Assembly (NCBI GenBank): GCA_023265495.1 | Contig: JAHFTP010000133.1 | Location: 1-5,063, forward strand | Source of the DNA: Chlamydiota bacterium | GTDB taxonomy: Bacteria > Chlamydiota > Chlamydiia > Chlamydiales > Rhabdochlamydiaceae | Direction: 5' to 3' | Length of the DNA stretch: 5,063 nt | Shown here: positions 3,681 to 5,063 of the stretch, piece by piece | Layout of the letters: the number at the start of each line of letters is the position of its first letter | Position numbering within the stretch: position 1 is the stretch's first letter | The notes under the pieces: generated by a model | Database searches by the model: none | What the model was told of the DNA's origin: nothing | The model's input: the letters and a program-made list of their open reading frames with translations, nothing else | Translations under genes and position numbers: made by a program

Positions 3681-5063
3681 ATGCGACGTTCAATATGCTA
3701 CACAGAACCAAACATCACCCATGCCGGGGAAGTGTCTACTTGGAGGTTTTGCTATACAACTTCTAACTCCCTACCTAAAGGAACAAAAGTCAAATTCGAC
3801 CTCCTCTCCGAAGGGCGAGATACAGACTGGCAAATCCCCCAAATAGGCCCGAAAGACAAAAAAAATCTGATCTGGGCAGAGATGCCGGACGGCAAGCAGA
3901 TTCCTGCTAAAGCGCTTACTCCTTCCGCATTTGAGTTTACTATGCCTGCAGAAATCAAAACGGGAGAGACATTTTCTATCTATTTAGGCTCCCCGGAAAA
4001 GGGAAAAGAAGATAAGGGCAACAAGAGCCAATGCCACGTACAAAGAAGGCGTCCTTTTTATCTTTACATAGACCCTAAAGGTAAGGGCGACTACAAAGAC
4101 CCCGAAGTTTTTTCCTTAGATGTTCGTGGCAATAAACTAGCCAATATTCGAGCCATCGCCCCCTCCATCGTATCAAAAAACAAACGGTTCGATGTCATTC
4201 TCCGCTTTGAAGATGCTTTTGGCAACCTCACAAATAATGCAGAAGAGGGAACATTGATAGAGCTCTCCTACGAACATTTACGCGAGAATCTCAGCTGGAA
4301 GTTGTTTATCCCAGAAACTGGCTTTTTAAACCTGCCCAATCTGTATTTTAACGAGCCTGGCATCTACAGGATCCAACTATTGAATTTAAAAACAGGACAC
4401 AAGCATTTTTCTTCTCCAATCAAATGCTTTGCAGACTACGATAAGAGCGTATACTGGGGACTGCTCCATGGAGAATCAGAAAAAGTGGATTCAGCAGAAA
4501 ATATCGAAGCCAGTTTACGAGGGTTTCGCGACGAAAAATCAGTAAACTTCTTTGGCAGCTCCTGTTTTGAAAGTGCAGAAGAAACATCCAATGATGTGTG
4601 GAAGCTGATCACCGCTCACATTGCAGAATTTAATGAAGAAAACCGCTTTACCACCTTCCTTGGCATGCAGTGGTTCTCCGATCTGCCAGAAGAGGGACTC
4701 AGACAGCTCATCTACTTGAAAGACAACAAACCGATTTTAAGAAAAAAAGAAGCTAAGTCCTGCGGCCTCAAAAAAATCTATAAAAGCGTAAGCCCCAAAG
4801 AGCTCCTCTCCATTCCTTCCTTTACTATGGCAAAGGGGTTTTCTACGAACTTCGAAGATTTCCAAGCCGATGTCGAAAGAGTAGTAGAAATCTATAACGC
4901 CTGGGGCTGTAGCGAGTGCACCGCAAAAGAAGGGAACCTCCGCCCCATCAAAGCAGAAGATAAAAAGGGGGTTTCTGAAACAGAGGTAGGCTCCATCCGT
5001 AAAGCCCTAAATAAAGGATGTCGTTTCGGCTTCGTTGCAGGAGGGCTTGACGATAGGGGCATT
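3681..5063 (+). CDS. DUF3604-like protein (CT425-like), C-terminus outside window
   Basis: The frame is open for 461 residues from the ATG at 3681 to the window edge; relatives run to about 600 residues, so roughly the last quarter is missing. The N-terminal part (about 1-250) is beta-rich, with an opening AGEVSTWRFCYTT like the N-terminal domain of long DUF3604 proteins. From residue 257 the PHP-like core begins: VYWGLLHGES (257-266) matches 'YWGDLHxHS', TTFLGMQWF (324-332) matches 'FVTFLGYEW', VEIYNAWGCSE (402-412) matches 'VEVYS-WGNSE', and FVAGGLDDRG (451-460) matches the late 'GSDxH'-type motif. Several expected metal ligands are changed: the 'DLHxH' Asp is Leu261, its second His is Glu265, and the late His is Asp458. 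I see no signal peptide or membrane helix. Function is unknown even in better-kept relatives; this version may be inactive as a hydrolase or use a different site. In C. trachomatis the equivalent gene follows an rsbV-like gene that is absent here. Confidence 0.82.
   Translation, partial: MRRSICYTEPNITHAGEVSTWRFCYTTSNSLPKGTKVKFDLLSEGRDTDWQIPQIGPKDKKNLIWAEMPDGKQIPAKALTPSAFEFTMPAEIKTGETFSIYLGSPEKGKEDKGNKSQCHVQRRRPFYLYIDPKGKGDYKDPEVFSLDVRGNKLANIRAIAPSIVSKNKRFDVILRFEDAFGNLTNNAEEGTLIELSYEHLRENLSWKLFIPETGFLNLPNLYFNEPGIYRIQLLNLKTGHKHFSSPIKCFADYDKSVYWGLLHGESEKVDSAENIEASLRGFRDEKSVNFFGSSCFESAEETSNDVWKLITAHIAEFNEENRFTTFLGMQWFSDLPEEGLRQLIYLKDNKPILRKKEAKSCGLKKIYKSVSPKELLSIPSFTMAKGFSTNFEDFQADVERVVEIYNAWGCSECTAKEGNLRPIKAEDKKGVSETEVGSIRKALNKGCRFGFVAGGLDDRGI

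Noticed and set aside
3595..3846. Plus-strand ORF of 83 aa starting with TTG
   Set aside because: It overlaps the DUF3604-like gene in another frame, has no Shine-Dalgarno, and its TTG falls in the intergenic promoter region.

Overview
The window most likely comes from the chromosome of an environmental, amoeba-associated member of the Chlamydiae (Parachlamydia/Waddlia/Criblamydia-like rather than the animal genus Chlamydia). Two things suggest this. The plus-strand gene series (two short basic proteins, ybeY, a CBS-domain membrane protein, then a large DUF3604-like protein) matches, as far as I recall, the CT421.1-CT421.2-CT422-CT423-CT425 neighbourhood of Chlamydia trachomatis. The left end carries an F-box-like protein with tandem ankyrin-like repeats, a eukaryote-like effector type common in chlamydiae of protists. 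Both assignments are from memory and reading, not from a database search.

Layout. Positions 1-997 (minus strand) hold the N-terminal 332 residues of the F-box/repeat protein; its C-terminus lies outside the window. Positions 998-1365 are an AT-rich divergent region with clustered short repeats and palindromes. It contains one possible 49-residue minus-strand ORF with a Shine-Dalgarno sequence (1096-1245) and a good plus-strand promoter with a perfect TATAAT (1306-1335). Next come two short basic proteins (55 aa at 1366-1533; 53 aa at 1560-1721) and a strong intrinsic terminator (1729-1757). ybeY follows with a GTG start on the first base after the terminator T-tract (1758-2246). Five bases later is a 441-aa CNNM/CorC-type CBS-domain membrane protein (2252-3577). 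A 103-bp gap with a candidate promoter precedes a DUF3604-like protein (from 3681) that runs off the right edge.

How it works together. The plus strand looks like conserved housekeeping: two small basic proteins that may be ribosome- or RNA-associated, the rRNA-maturation endonuclease YbeY, and a membrane protein of the CNNM/CorC family, which is often beside ybeY in bacteria. The minus-strand gene is accessory and probably host-directed. The main points of interest are the F-box plus 33-residue repeat architecture with recently duplicated 99-bp units, the terminator that abuts the ybeY start codon, a His-to-Asp change at the third metal ligand of YbeY, and apparent loss of PHP-like metal ligands in the DUF3604-like protein.
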